A stretch of DNA of 38,642 nt, from assembly GCA_016186995.1 (NCBI GenBank), contig JACPKQ010000030.1, positions 1 through 38,642 on the forward strand, read 5' to 3'. Position 1 is the stretch's first letter. The number at the start of each line of letters is the position of its first letter. The notes under the pieces were generated by a model. The model did not search any database. It was given only the letters and a program-made list of their open reading frames with translations, and had not been told where the DNA came from. Of this stretch, positions 1-7,723 are shown one piece after another. Both the position numbers and the translations under genes were made by a program. This stretch comes from Deltaproteobacteria bacterium (GTDB lineage Bacteria; Bdellovibrionota; JACOXK01).

Positions 1-778
1 CACCATACTCACCATTAAGGCAAGCAGCAACCGGTAGCACTCTTTTTTTGTCTTTTAAAATAGATTCTACCATCTGTATTACAGATGCACCGGGTGCAGA
101 AAACGCACTGCCTGTTTTAAGCAAGCCTACAATCTCTGCCCCACCATTACGGGTGCGCTCAACAATTTCATTCAATCTTTTTGTCTCAATGAGTTCTGTT
201 AAAGGGATACCTCCAACAGAGCAATATTCAACGACAGGCACCATGGTATCTCCATGCCCGCCTAAAACAAATCCGTAAACATCTTCAACCGAAACATCAA
301 GTTCTTGAGCTATAAAAGTTTTAAAACGTGATGAATCAAGTACACCTGCCATTCCAATGATTCGATTTTTTGGAAAACCACTTACTTTATAAGCCACATA
401 AGCCATGGCATCTAAAGGATTAGAAACAACAATAAGAATACAATTGGGTGAATACTTGACAACTTGTTCTGTACAAGTTTTTACAATAGAAGTATTTTTT
501 GAGAGCAGCTCATCACGACTCATACCAGGTTTTCTGGGAAGTCCTGCGGCCATCACAACAACATCAGAGTTTTTGGTAAGGGTATAATCACTTCCTCCTA
601 CAACCTTACAATCACTACCAAAAACAGGCGTTGCTTCTAAAAGATCAAGTGCTTTTCCTTGAGTCATTTCAGCATCGATATCAATAAGAACCACATCTCC
701 TAATTCTTGTACTACAGCCCATTTGGCACAGGTTAAACCCACCATTCCAGCACCCACAATCGTAATTTTTTTTCTCAT
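1..778 (-). CDS. mdh: Malate dehydrogenase (LDH-like type), 3' end outside window
   Basis: Oxidises malate to oxaloacetate with NAD+ in the TCA cycle, in the cytoplasm. The first 259 codons are visible and the gene runs off the left edge; the family is usually about 310 residues. The N-terminus [14 protein letters not shown] is the Rossmann dinucleotide loop. The active-site loop [11 protein letters not shown] carries the substrate-binding arginines, VLDSSRF holds the Asp/Arg pair and GGHGDTMVP the catalytic histidine. The arginine-rich loop PRKPGM is typical of malate rather than lactate dehydrogenases. The start ATG has an AGGGG ribosome site about 6 nt upstream. The gene follows icd by 11 bp, so the two are probably co-transcribed as a TCA-cycle unit. 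Confidence 0.95.
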   Translation of the reverse strand, partial: MRKKITIVGAGMVGLTCAKWAVVQELGDVVLIDIDAEMTQGKALDLLEATPVFGSDCKVVGGSDYTLTKNSDVVVMAAGLPRKPGMSRDELLSKNTSIVKTCTEQVVKYSPNCILIVVSNPLDAMAYVAYKVSGFPKNRIIGMAGVLDSSRFKTFIAQELDVSVEDVYGFVLGGHGDTMVPVVEYCSVGGIPLTELIETKRLNEIVERTRNGGAEIVGLLKTGSAFSAPGASVIQMVESILKDKKRVLPVAACLNGEYG

Positions 779-789
779 AGTTATTCCCC

Positions 790-2010
790 TTATAAGTTTT
801 CAATAATGGCGTAACCAAACTCAGAACACTTAAGAAGAGTGGCCCCCTTCATTTGTCTCTCTAAATCATATGTTACTTTTTTTTCAAGAATCGTTTTTCG
901 AAGAGCTTCTTTAATGTGAGTGCTTGCCTCAGTCCAGCCCATGTGTTCAAGCATCATACAACCTGAAAGAATCATAGACCCCGGGTTGACCTTATCAAGT
1001 CCTGCATATTTAGGAGCTGTTCCATGAGTCGCTTCAAAAAGTGCTGCTTCATCTCCAATATTAGCTCCCGGTGCCAAACCTAACCCTCCAACCTGAGCGG
1101 CTGCAGCATCAGAAAGATAATCTCCATTCAAGTTAGGTGTCACAAGCACATCATACTCACTAGGTCTTAAAAGAAGTTGCTGAAACATGGCATCAGCAAT
1201 ACGATCATTCACCACAACTTTTCCTTGAGGAATTTTTCCACCCTGTTTTTCCCATAATGTAGTTTCAGTTATAGTATCTTTCGAAAACTCTTCAGCGACT
1301 AATGCATAAGCCCATTCTTTAAAAGCACCCTCTGTAAACTTCATAATATTTCCTTTATGAACAAGGGTCACAGTTTTTCGCTTGAAAGCTAAAGCATATC
1401 GAAGGGCTCTTCTAGCTAAACGTTTTGTTGCAAAAGCTGTCATGGGTTTTACACCGATACCCGCATCTTCTCTTAACCGACAACCTAAGTTGTCATTCAA
1501 AAAAGAAATAAGTTTTTTTGCTTCAGCTGATCCTGATTTCCATTCCAACCCTGCATAAACATCTTCAGAGTTCTCCCTAAATATAATGACATTCAATTTT
1601 TCGGGTTCTTTCATCGGACTTGGAACACCCTTAAAATATTCAACAGGCCTCACACAGGCGTAAAGATCTAAAACATGCCTTAAAGTTACATTTAAACTTC
1701 GAATACCACCACCCACAGGTGTTGTAAGAGGTCCTTTAATGGCTATATGGTAATCGGCAATGGCTTTGACTGTTTCTTCTGGTAAAGGTGTGCCTACTTC
1801 TTCATGGGCTTTTTCACCTGCAAGAATCTGCTTCCAAAAAATTTTTCTCTTATTTTGATAAGCTTTGGCTACAGCACTATCAAAAACATTTTGAGAAGCT
1901 CTCCAGATATCAGGCCCTATTCCATCCCCTTCGATAAAAGGAATAATAGGATCATGTGGAACTTTTAAATTACCACTTTGATCCATTGTTATCTTTTGTC
2001 CTTTTAACAT
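790..2010 (-). CDS. icd: NADP-dependent isocitrate dehydrogenase
   Basis: Converts isocitrate to 2-oxoglutarate and CO2 in the TCA cycle. The 406 residues match the length of E. coli-type Icd. The substrate loop [15 protein letters not shown] is at about 102-116, with Ser105 at the position of the regulatory phosphoserine 113 of E. coli. NSEDVYAG (147-154) holds the catalytic Tyr and VHKGNIMKF (217-225) the catalytic Lys. GTAPKYAG is the NADP-type cofactor motif. The first ATG has no Shine-Dalgarno, while an in-frame ATG eight codons later does (AAAGGA). I keep the first because the extra residues GQKIT align with the family N-terminus and a promoter ends right before it. Followed by mdh. Confidence 0.96.
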   Translation of the reverse strand: MLKGQKITMDQSGNLKVPHDPIIPFIEGDGIGPDIWRASQNVFDSAVAKAYQNKRKIFWKQILAGEKAHEEVGTPLPEETVKAIADYHIAIKGPLTTPVGGGIRSLNVTLRHVLDLYACVRPVEYFKGVPSPMKEPEKLNVIIFRENSEDVYAGLEWKSGSAEAKKLISFLNDNLGCRLREDAGIGVKPMTAFATKRLARRALRYALAFKRKTVTLVHKGNIMKFTEGAFKEWAYALVAEEFSKDTITETTLWEKQGGKIPQGKVVVNDRIADAMFQQLLLRPSEYDVLVTPNLNGDYLSDAAAAQVGGLGLAPGANIGDEAALFEATHGTAPKYAGLDKVNPGSMILSGCMMLEHMGWTEASTHIKEALRKTILEKKVTYDLERQMKGATLLKCSEFGYAIIENL

Positions 2011-2019
2011 TTTGAGAAA

Positions 2020-2048
2020 AGTTAACTCTCACCCCTCATCTGGGTCAA
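2020..2048 (-). promoter_or_regulatory. Predicted sigma70 promoter of icd-mdh, near-leaderless
   Basis: On the minus strand TTGACC (2048-2043), a 17 bp spacer and TTAACT (2025-2020). The start of transcription expected about 7 nt further falls near 2013, only about 3 nt before the icd ATG at 2010, leaving no room for a Shine-Dalgarno. Confidence 0.5.
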
Positions 2049-2151
2049 GGAGTTTTTACGAGAAACAAGATAAAGATCATATTTTAAACGAAAAATATTT
2101 GAATCCATGAGAGAGTAGGCTATTCAGAACCAAGGTTGTTTTTATGTGAGG

Positions 2152-2244
2152 AAATGGTCAGTGTCTGGAGCGAAAGTAAAGCGGAGCTCTATGAGGCCTT
2201 GCCGAATAAAGAGCGAGCCATGAAGCGGAAGACACTGACCATTT
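2152..2244 (+). repeat. Structured interspersed repeat A, copy 1 (short form)
   Basis: A 93 bp element bounded by perfect 15 bp inverted arms, AAATGGTCAGTGTCT at 2152-2166 and its exact complement at 2230-2244. Inside the arms are the two family hallmarks, GGAGCGAAAGTAAAGCG on the left and GCGAGCCATGAAGCGGAAG on the right. Unlike the other copies it has no nested D palindrome. Its middle is a short CTCT...AGAG stem around GAGGCCTTGCC. The right flank CAAGAACCTAAG and the left flank AACCAAGGTTGT recur at other sites in the window. It lies in the gap between icd and the 2394 gene (2011-2393), which holds no other gene that I can see. Confidence 0.85.
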
Positions 2245-2316
2245 CAAGAACCTAAGTATCGAACTAAAAAAAATATGCCCCCAATTCAGAACCAAGGTTG
2301 TAGAAGAAGAATCATA

Positions 2317-2346
2317 CTGGATCCCGGGTCTTCGCCCGGGATGACA
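2317..2346 (+). repeat. Short palindromic repeat D (GGATCCCGGG...CCCGGGATGACA)
   Basis: A hairpin CATCCCGGG/CCCGGGATG with TTCG-rich loop and the conserved outer ends CTGG and ATGACA. It is one of many copies in the window with variable stem sequence and conserved ends. It lies about 48 bp upstream of the outer-membrane-like gene at 2394, so it would be in or just before the leader of that gene. Confidence 0.85.
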
Positions 2347-2393
2347 AGAGCAGGCTTTTTAAGTTTAAAAGTTCTGGTATCATGGTGTTGCTT

Positions 2394-2927
2394 ATGAAAA
2401 AATATTTTGTTTTTTATGTTTTTTTAAGTTCTATCGTTTATGCAGCTCCGCCACTCGATCCAACACCTTATTCGAGTCGCTATGAATATAAATTAGGAGT
2501 TCATGTCAATGGTGGTGGTTCCACCGGCATTATTGGAATGTCAGCTGATTGGAGTGCTTTTGAAAAATATGCTTTTCTCCTTAAAGCAGGAACAGGGGTT
2601 TATTTTAGCTCTGCTGCCTTTGAAATACGCCGTTTTCTTTTTGAAACATCACTTGCACCTTATTTTTCTTTAGGAGTAACCAGGTGGGAACAAACAGGAG
2701 CACCTGAAAAACTCAAAAACATGTTTCCACAATCTGTTGATTTAGGGCTTGTAAATAGTGATGGAACCCAAAAAAATGCATATATTTATTTAAGTACCGC
2801 ATCGCTTGGGCTTCATTACTTAAGTGATTATGGCTTTTCTGCTGCGGTAGAATTAACAGGGCTTTTTTCCTACGCTACAACAACCTTTAAACCCTGGGCC
2901 GGACTTTCACTCGGTTGGTACTTTTAA
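2394..2927 (+). CDS. Putative outer-membrane beta-barrel protein, unknown function
   Basis: No family recognised. From the chosen ATG the protein is 177 residues. It starts with a signal peptide (MKKYFVFYVFLSSIVYA, cleavage likely before APP), has alternating polar/aromatic stretches and ends in Trp-Tyr-Phe, the C-terminal aromatic typical of outer-membrane barrels recognised by BamA. An in-frame ATG 12 nt upstream would add MVLL; I prefer the later ATG because MKK begins a normal signal peptide. Neither start has a good ribosome site. The stop codon overlaps the stop of the convergent lipid kinase gene by 4 nt, so there is no terminator between them. It may be a small structural or porin-like envelope protein; this is inferred from sequence character only. 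Confidence 0.7.
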   Translation: MKKYFVFYVFLSSIVYAAPPLDPTPYSSRYEYKLGVHVNGGGSTGIIGMSADWSAFEKYAFLLKAGTGVYFSSAAFEIRRFLFETSLAPYFSLGVTRWEQTGAPEKLKNMFPQSVDLGLVNSDGTQKNAYIYLSTASLGLHYLSDYGFSAAVELTGLFSYATTTFKPWAGLSLGWYF

Positions 2928-3841
2928 CAAATAAAATGAATGCATTTATGAAGAATGTGAAAAGTGGCAGGTAACTTTCCTATAATTTCTCCATCTGCTT
3001 CAAAAAAAACCTCTTTTTCAGATTGAAATTCAAGCCAAGGAGATCTAAAAACCTCAACCTCTTTTTCTTTTAAGTGCGTTCCTTTGTAAATTTTAGGAAT
3101 GATAAAGGGAAGTTTCCATTTAGGTAACTTTTCAAGGATGACGACATCAAAAAAACCATCATCTACTTTAGCATGGGGTGCCCATTTCATTTTACCACCC
3201 GAAAACATTCCATTAGCTACAAAAATATTATGTGCCAAATATTCTCTTTCAATCTGCTCCCCTTCTTTTTTTACATGAAAAATTTGTGCCTTTGATTTTA
3301 AAAAACTTAAGGCCGAGGTAGAAAGATAAGAAGCTTTACCCAGAAAACCCTTGGTAGAACCCATGTTTTCTAAAACCTCAACTGAAAGCCCAAAACTAGA
3401 AATATTTAAAAAATAATGATGTTTTTCCAATCCTTCTTCTTCATAGTTAATCTTTCCGACATCTATTTTTTGGACCATTCCCCTTGAAAGAAGCTTTAAA
3501 ACCTCTTCATCTTTTTGAGGAAATGAAAAATTACGTGGAAAATCCCCCCCCGTGCCTAAAGGGTACATTCCTAGCAAAACAGAATCTGACAAAAGCTTTC
3601 CATTTTCAAAAAAGCCGTTAAGAACTTCATTCAGTGTCCCATCTCCACCCACTGCAATAATTTTTTCAAAACCTGTAGAAATAGCTTTTCGAGCGAGCTC
3701 GGTAGCCTCTTTAGGTTTTGTTGTATAAGCAATTTCATGATGCGGAAAAAGATCAAGCCTTGTTTTAAAGGTTTTTTTCCAAAGATCTCTACAAGCTCCG
3801 CTTGCTGCCTGTGGATTCACAATAAATTTAGTCTTTGTCAT
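2924..3841 (-). CDS. Diacylglycerol kinase-family lipid kinase (YegS/DagK-like)
   Basis: ATP-dependent phosphorylation of a lipid such as diacylglycerol or a long-chain base, at the inner face of the membrane. The 305 residues fit the DAGK catalytic family. The N-terminal strand FIVNPQAASG (6-15), nucleotide loop AVGGDGTLNEV (63-73) and LGTGGDFPRNF (95-105) are all present. The last motif is normally GTGNDFAR, so Asn is Gly and Ala is Pro here, a small departure. The C-terminal half (VANGMFSGGKMKWAP, DDGFFDVVIL, FEADGE) is the usual beta-sandwich. It starts 2 nt after the aspS stop, so it is co-transcribed with and probably translationally coupled to aspS and hisS. The lipid substrate cannot be told from sequence. 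Confidence 0.88.
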   Translation of the reverse strand: MTKTKFIVNPQAASGACRDLWKKTFKTRLDLFPHHEIAYTTKPKEATELARKAISTGFEKIIAVGGDGTLNEVLNGFFENGKLLSDSVLLGMYPLGTGGDFPRNFSFPQKDEEVLKLLSRGMVQKIDVGKINYEEEGLEKHHYFLNISSFGLSVEVLENMGSTKGFLGKASYLSTSALSFLKSKAQIFHVKKEGEQIEREYLAHNIFVANGMFSGGKMKWAPHAKVDDGFFDVVILEKLPKWKLPFIIPKIYKGTHLKEKEVEVFRSPWLEFQSEKEVFFEADGEIIGKLPATFHILHKCIHFIC

Positions 3842-3843
3842 TA

Positions 3844-5145
3844 TTAAGGTGTTATTCGAATTCGATCACGTGGATAAAAACAGGCCTCTCGAATATTTGT
3901 AAGGTTTAAAACTTTCATCGTAATTCTCTCCGCCCCGATGGCAAGTCCTCCATGAGGAGGCATTCCAAATTTAAAAATTTCTAAATAATCTTTAAAACTT
4001 TCCGGATCTAAACCCCGAGAAGCAATACTTTGAACCAACATGTCATAGTTATGAATACGCTGCCCCCCTGTTGTAATTTCAAGTCCATTAAAAATAAGAT
4101 CAAAACTATGTGTTAATCCCTTTTTTGTTTTATGCGGCATCGCATACATAGGCCGTTTTGATTGAGGATAATCATTCACAAAAACAAGCGGCATTCCATT
4201 TTCTTTATCAAAATACTCACACAGTAGTTTTTCACTGTCTGGATCAAGATCTCCGTGAACATCTTTTTTAAATTTTTTAAGAAGAATTTTACATGCCTCT
4301 TCTAAAGAAATAATAGGAATTTCTTTAAACTCAGGTAAAACATATTTAAATAAAGAAAGTTCTTTGTGGCACTCTTCCCTTACCTTACTAAACATATAAG
4401 AGAGAAGCCCCATTTCAAAACGCATGATGTCAGTTTCGTCATTAATAAAACCCATTTCAAAATCAAGACTGTAATATTCATTTAAATGGCGTGATGTATT
4501 GTGCTGCTCTGCACGATACACATGGGCCGTTTCAAAAACTCTTTCATAACCAGCCCCTACCATGTGCTGTTTATAAAACTGCGGGCTTTGAGCTAAATAA
4601 GCTTTTCTTTCAAAGTATTTCACTTGAAAAAGCTCACTCCCCCCTTCGGTTCCGGTAGCTACAATTTTAGGTGTATAAATTTCGGTGAAATCATTTTTTA
4701 AAAGATATTCTCGAAAAGATTGAATAAGTTTATTTTGAATTTTAAAAATACTAGATATTTCTTCTTGTCGAATACTTAAAGTACGATGGTCTAAAATGGT
4801 ATCTAAATTAAGATTTAAATTCTGAAGAGGTTTATTCACAAGAATGGGAAGTTGCTCATGTGCTTTTGACACAATCTCAATATGAGTGGTTTGAATTTCA
4901 TACCCAATTTTAGATCGTTTATCTTCAGCAACTTTTCCTTTGAGAATCACAAGATCTTCAAGATTAAGTTTGCGAGTATCAAAAAGAGAGGCATCCACCA
5001 CACATTGCACTGTTCCACTTCGATCGCGCAAAATAAGAAAGCTAAACTTACTTAAAACTCGAAGATTATGAACCCAACCAGCTAACTCAACTATTTTGCC
5101 AGTCGAATGACCTGCATCTTTAATAAGGACTCTTTTTTCAAACAT
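3844..5145 (-). CDS. aspS: Aspartyl-tRNA synthetase, archaeal/nondiscriminating type
   Basis: Charges tRNA-Asp with aspartate. At 433 residues it lacks the roughly 150-residue GAD insertion of the ordinary bacterial enzyme (about 590 residues) and is built like archaeal AspRS: OB-fold anticodon domain (about 1-105), then a class II core. Motif 2 includes RAEQHNTSRHLNE (211-223). Motif 3 is GGLAIGAERITMKVL, and the C-terminus FYPRDRIRITP is typical. His26 in GWVHNLR is the residue reported for archaeal enzymes that also charge tRNA-Asn; Trp is found there in discriminating enzymes. That suggests, but does not prove, an indirect Asn-tRNA route through GatCAB. hisS lies 39 bp upstream with a D palindrome between; the lipid kinase follows by 2 bp. 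Confidence 0.93.
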   Translation of the reverse strand: MFEKRVLIKDAGHSTGKIVELAGWVHNLRVLSKFSFLILRDRSGTVQCVVDASLFDTRKLNLEDLVILKGKVAEDKRSKIGYEIQTTHIEIVSKAHEQLPILVNKPLQNLNLNLDTILDHRTLSIRQEEISSIFKIQNKLIQSFREYLLKNDFTEIYTPKIVATGTEGGSELFQVKYFERKAYLAQSPQFYKQHMVGAGYERVFETAHVYRAEQHNTSRHLNEYYSLDFEMGFINDETDIMRFEMGLLSYMFSKVREECHKELSLFKYVLPEFKEIPIISLEEACKILLKKFKKDVHGDLDPDSEKLLCEYFDKENGMPLVFVNDYPQSKRPMYAMPHKTKKGLTHSFDLIFNGLEITTGGQRIHNYDMLVQSIASRGLDPESFKDYLEIFKFGMPPHGGLAIGAERITMKVLNLTNIREACFYPRDRIRITP

Positions 5146-5160
5146 ATGTCACCGACCTCA

Positions 5161-5213
5161 GTGTCATTCCCGCGGCTTCCTCTGTCATTCCCGCGGCTCC
5201 GGCGGGAATCTAA
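5161..5213. repeat. Palindromic repeat D, one and a half copies at the hisS 3' end
   Basis: A partial unit GTGTCATTCCCGCGGCTTCC is followed at once by a complete unit, TGTCATTCCCGCGGCTCC with the complementary CGGCGGGAATC. The complete unit overlaps the end of hisS and supplies its last roughly nine residues and its stop codon. The tandem partial copy suggests a duplication or a second insertion at the same place. Confidence 0.88.
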
Positions 5214-6438
5214 AATAAGTTTCAATACGATCCAATCCTATTTCTTCTTGGCTCGATTCCTTCATATCTTTAACGAGAACTTTTTTATTTCGCAATTCAT
5301 TTTCACCAAGAACAAGTGCATAACGCACTTTTTCCTTATCAGCTGCTCGAAGCTGGGCTTTAAAGCTTTTGTCATCAAAAGAAAAAAGTGTTCGAACTCC
5401 TGATCTTCTCAAAGATGAAGCTATGCTTAGTGTTTGTGTTTTTGCCTCCGCCCCCAAGCCTACAATAAAAACACCCTCTAATTCTTTTTTAGGATCTTCC
5501 ACTAAAAGCATCAGGCGCTCCATACCAGCAGCACATCCTACGGCAGGAACATGTGGACCACCCAGTGTTTCAACAAGGTTGTCGTAACGCCCACCTCCAC
5601 AAATAGCATCTTTAGCCCCCAAATCTTGGCTAACAAATTCAAAAGCAGTACGTGTATAATAATCAAGCCCTCTTACAATTGTAGAATCAATCTCAAAAGA
5701 AACACCCGCCGCTTTTAAATATTCTTGAACTTTTCCAAAATGTTTTTCATCTTCTGACCCAAGAAAATCTAAAATTCGAGGGGCACTTTTCATTATTTTC
5801 TGTATGGATTCCACTTTAGAATCAAAACACCGTAGCGGATTTGTTTTAAGCCTCCCCTTGCTTTCAGGGTCTAAATCGTTTTCATATTTTTCTAAATAAG
5901 CAGTCAATTTCTTAAGATAGATAGTTCTTGATTCACGACTTCCTAAAGAATTAATAAAAAGTTTAAAAGGAATTTCTAATATCGTGTATAAGTCTGAAAA
6001 AACCTGGATCACTTCAGCATCTGCTTGTGGGTCATCTGTTCCGAGCACTTCAACCCCATATTGAAAAAATTGGCGCTGTCTTCCTTTTTGAGGTCTTTCG
6101 TAACGAAACAAAGGACCAAAATAAAAATATTTTTTTACAGATTTTTCTCCATAAATTTTATTTTCGATATAATTTCTAACAACAGACGCGGTTACTTCAG
6201 GCCTTAAAGTAATGGATTCTTCGTTTTTATCCAAAAACGAGTACATTTGTTTTTGGACAACTTCAGTATCTTTACCTGTACTTCGTGCAAAAAGTTCTGT
6301 TTTCTCTAAACAAGGGGTTTCAACAAATTGAAAGCCACATTGCTCTAAATAGTGACAGATTTTCTTTTGATGAAAAAACCACTTTTCACTCTCGGGCGGA
6401 AAAAGATCCATCATTCCTTTTAGTTTTTGAAACATCAT
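5185..6438 (-). CDS. hisS: Histidyl-tRNA synthetase
   Basis: Charges tRNA-His with histidine. 417 residues, the usual length for the bacterial enzyme. Class II motif 2 with FGPLFRYERPQKGRQRQFFQ (107-126), the histidine-specific RGLDYYTRTAFEF (256-268), GGGRYDNLVETLGG (281-294) and motif 3 GCAAGMERLML (301-311) are intact. A C-terminal anticodon-binding domain follows (about 325-410). The last residues, FRFPPEPRE, and the stop are read from a palindromic repeat, so the native C-terminus has been replaced or extended. Two adjacent ATGs can start the gene; the upstream GATGAG is a weak ribosome site. It is first in the hisS-aspS-lipid kinase series. Confidence 0.95.
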   Translation of the reverse strand: MMFQKLKGMMDLFPPESEKWFFHQKKICHYLEQCGFQFVETPCLEKTELFARSTGKDTEVVQKQMYSFLDKNEESITLRPEVTASVVRNYIENKIYGEKSVKKYFYFGPLFRYERPQKGRQRQFFQYGVEVLGTDDPQADAEVIQVFSDLYTILEIPFKLFINSLGSRESRTIYLKKLTAYLEKYENDLDPESKGRLKTNPLRCFDSKVESIQKIMKSAPRILDFLGSEDEKHFGKVQEYLKAAGVSFEIDSTIVRGLDYYTRTAFEFVSQDLGAKDAICGGGRYDNLVETLGGPHVPAVGCAAGMERLMLLVEDPKKELEGVFIVGLGAEAKTQTLSIASSLRRSGVRTLFSFDDKSFKAQLRAADKEKVRYALVLGENELRNKKVLVKDMKESSQEEIGLDRIETYFRFPPEPRE

Positions 6439-6615
6439 TTTCTCATCATGCCCAAAAAGTGGCTCAAGATCAATGCCATTTCACACTCGTGTTCAAAAAG
6501 CCTGCTTTTCTTTATAGCTAAGAACCTTGCTTCTGAGTAGGGAGGGTGTTTACCCAGTCCCTACTCTCTCATGGACTCAAAATAAAGTTATTCTATTATT
6601 CGTGACTATGTGAAG

Positions 6616-6773
6616 AAATGGTCTCAAGTCTGGAGTGGAAGTAAAGCGCAGCTCACGGTTTGTAAATATTTAGAATCTCGGGTCCCGGACAGTGCTTTAA
6701 CACTTACGGGACGACAGAAAAATTGATGTAACAAACTACAGCGAGCCATGAAGCGGAAGACTTGAGACCATTT
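6616..6773 (+). repeat. Structured interspersed repeat A, copy 2, with nested D palindrome
   Basis: A 158 bp element with perfect 16 bp inverted arms: AAATGGTCTCAAGTCT at 6616-6631 and its complement at 6758-6773. The inner arm sequence differs from copy 1 on both sides together. The left core GGAGTGGAAGTAAAGCGCAGC and right core ACAGCGAGCCATGAAGCGGA are conserved. A second stem GGTTTGT/ACAAAC (near 6658 and 6731) leads to a nested D-type hairpin (CCCGGACAGTGC...CACTTACGGG, about 6673-6714). It occupies most of the gap 6439-6885. Downstream at about 6790-6825 lies a broken D-like piece (AGATTCCCGCTTGTACTGCC). Confidence 0.88.
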
Positions 6774-6852
6774 CAAGGACTTAAGTGCCGAATCTAAATT
6801 TCTAGATTCCCGCTTGTACTGCCATTTTGTACCTATACAGAAGAACGATATT

Positions 6853-6861
6853 TGTTATACT
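6853..6861 (+). promoter_or_regulatory. Extended -10 promoter for the 6886 gene
   Basis: TGTTATACT: an extended -10 (TGn plus TATACT, 6856-6861) 24 nt before the ATG, with no well-spaced -35. The leader contains AAGGGGG about 7 nt before the start codon, a strong ribosome site. Confidence 0.5.
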
Positions 6862-6885
6862 AGAAAAAGATAAGGGGGATAAAAA

Positions 6886-7455
6886 ATGAAAAAAATACTT
6901 TTAGTTTTTACATTAGGGGTTTTTCTTGCCTCACAAGAGGCTTCTGCAAATTGGAGTTTAGGGCTTCAAGGCCATTCAGGTTGGCTTATCAATGACTCTG
7001 CCACAAGGCATTATAAAAATCCCCAATTTGGTGGGGGTGCTTATCTTTACTACGCACCAGAAATATTTTGGGATTTTGTAGACCTTGGCATACGTAGTGC
7101 TTACACACATTTTCGAGCTAAAACATCATCAACAGCTCAAGAGATCGATGCCATAGATGCACTTCTGTCCGGAAGACTTGTTTTTTTAGATGAACCCGGA
7201 GAGGATTGGGCTATTGATCTTCATCTTGATATTGGCGCTAATTATATGATGCCTTATTCTTCTGGAGGAAAAGACAAACTTAATTTTGCCTATGCCATTG
7301 GAACACAACTTCGTTACTTTGCTTTTGGGGAACACTCCATTGGACTTTTTGTAAGATTCCACCAAGTTTTAGGTGATGTGACAGTTGCAAGTAATACAAA
7401 AGTGAGTAATTTTAACTCATTTCAAGGGGGCATATCTATAGAGTTTAGCCTTTAA
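6886..7455 (+). CDS. Putative outer-membrane beta-barrel protein, unknown function
   Basis: No named family recognised. 189 residues with a clear signal peptide (MKKILLVFTLGVFLASQEASA, cleavage before NWS). The rest consists of short amphipathic strands rich in Gly and aromatics (GAYLYYAPEIFWDFVDLGIR, FAYAIGTQLRYFAFGEHSIG), as in small 8-stranded barrels of the OmpA/OmpW kind. It ends GGISIEFSL; the last residue is not aromatic but the penultimate pattern fits a final strand. It is a single gene with its own extended -10 promoter and strong ribosome site. It is similar in layout, but not obviously in sequence, to the barrel-like protein at 2394. Function unknown. Confidence 0.72.
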   Translation: MKKILLVFTLGVFLASQEASANWSLGLQGHSGWLINDSATRHYKNPQFGGGAYLYYAPEIFWDFVDLGIRSAYTHFRAKTSSTAQEIDAIDALLSGRLVFLDEPGEDWAIDLHLDIGANYMMPYSSGGKDKLNFAYAIGTQLRYFAFGEHSIGLFVRFHQVLGDVTVASNTKVSNFNSFQGGISIEFSL

Positions 7456-7512
7456 TTTCAATATGTTATGTAATTTTGGCTACTTTATCTACAGGCAAAA
7501 CTGAACGAGCAT

Positions 7513-7541
7513 TTGACATTTTTGTTTTTTTCTGCTAATAT
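7513..7541 (+). promoter_or_regulatory. Near-consensus sigma70 promoter
   Basis: TTGACA (7513-7518), a 17 bp spacer and TAATAT (7536-7541) preceded by TGC, an extended -10. This is the best-matching vegetative promoter in the window. Transcription should start at about 7548, directly before the hairpin at 7559, and the next coding sequence is the 26-codon ORF at 7640. Confidence 0.75.
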
Positions 7542-7547
7542 TTTAAT

Positions 7548-7606
7548 CATATAGTGGGGGCTGTAAGAAGGTCATGAAGTGATTTTCTTGCAGCCTTTTT
7601 TTTAGG
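7548..7606 (+). ncRNA. Predicted short terminated transcript or leader attenuator
   Basis: A transcript from the 7513-7541 promoter would run into a strong intrinsic terminator almost at once. GGCTGTAAGAA (7559-7569) pairs with TTCTTGCAGCC (7586-7596) with a single G-U, the stem can be extended inward by GTCA/TGAT around a TGAAG loop, and eight or more T follow (7597-7604). The product would be an RNA of about 55 nt. Either it is a small RNA in its own right, or a constitutive terminator/attenuator controlling the mini-ORF at 7640. No known family was recognised. Confidence 0.5.
7559..7604 (+). terminator. Rho-independent terminator
   Basis: An 11 bp stem (GGCTGTAAGAA/TTCTTGCAGCC, one G-U) followed by a run of T. 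It could also end transcription of the 6886 barrel gene, which stops about 100 bp upstream, but a strong promoter lies in between. Confidence 0.7.
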
Positions 7607-7639
7607 TTGTGGTGGAAGTTGAAAAAAAAGGAGTGAAAC

Positions 7640-7720
7640 ATGAGGCGGCTTGTTGAAGATATCGTAGCATTGATTGTAGGCATGAGTATTACTCTCATCT
7701 TTTGGGTGCTTTTAAGTTAA
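7640..7720 (+). CDS. 26-residue membrane mini-protein (hypothetical)
   Basis: A short ORF from ATG at 7640 to TAA at 7718-7720, preceded by an excellent ribosome site, AAGGAGTGAAAC ATG. The product begins MRRLVEDIVALIVG and ends in a hydrophobic stretch (SITLIFWVLLS): two N-terminal arginines and one membrane-spanning helix of about 17 residues, as in small bitopic regulators of membrane complexes. It lies downstream of a consensus promoter and a terminator hairpin, and its stop is 3 bp from the convergent comEC stop. No family recognised. Support is the ribosome site, the promoter and the coherent membrane helix; without homologues it could still be chance. Confidence 0.5.
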   Translation: MRRLVEDIVALIVGMSITLIFWVLLS

Positions 7721-7723
7721 CAG

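Noticed and set aside
1962-1986. Internal ATG of icd with AAAGGA upstream as the true start
   Set aside because: The residues before it (GQKIT) match the family N-terminus, and a promoter abuts the first ATG; it remains a possible secondary start.
2374-2396. TGG...TTGC pattern before the 2394 gene as a sigma54 promoter
   Set aside because: The distance between the GG and GC doublets is two bases too long; this spacing is strict.
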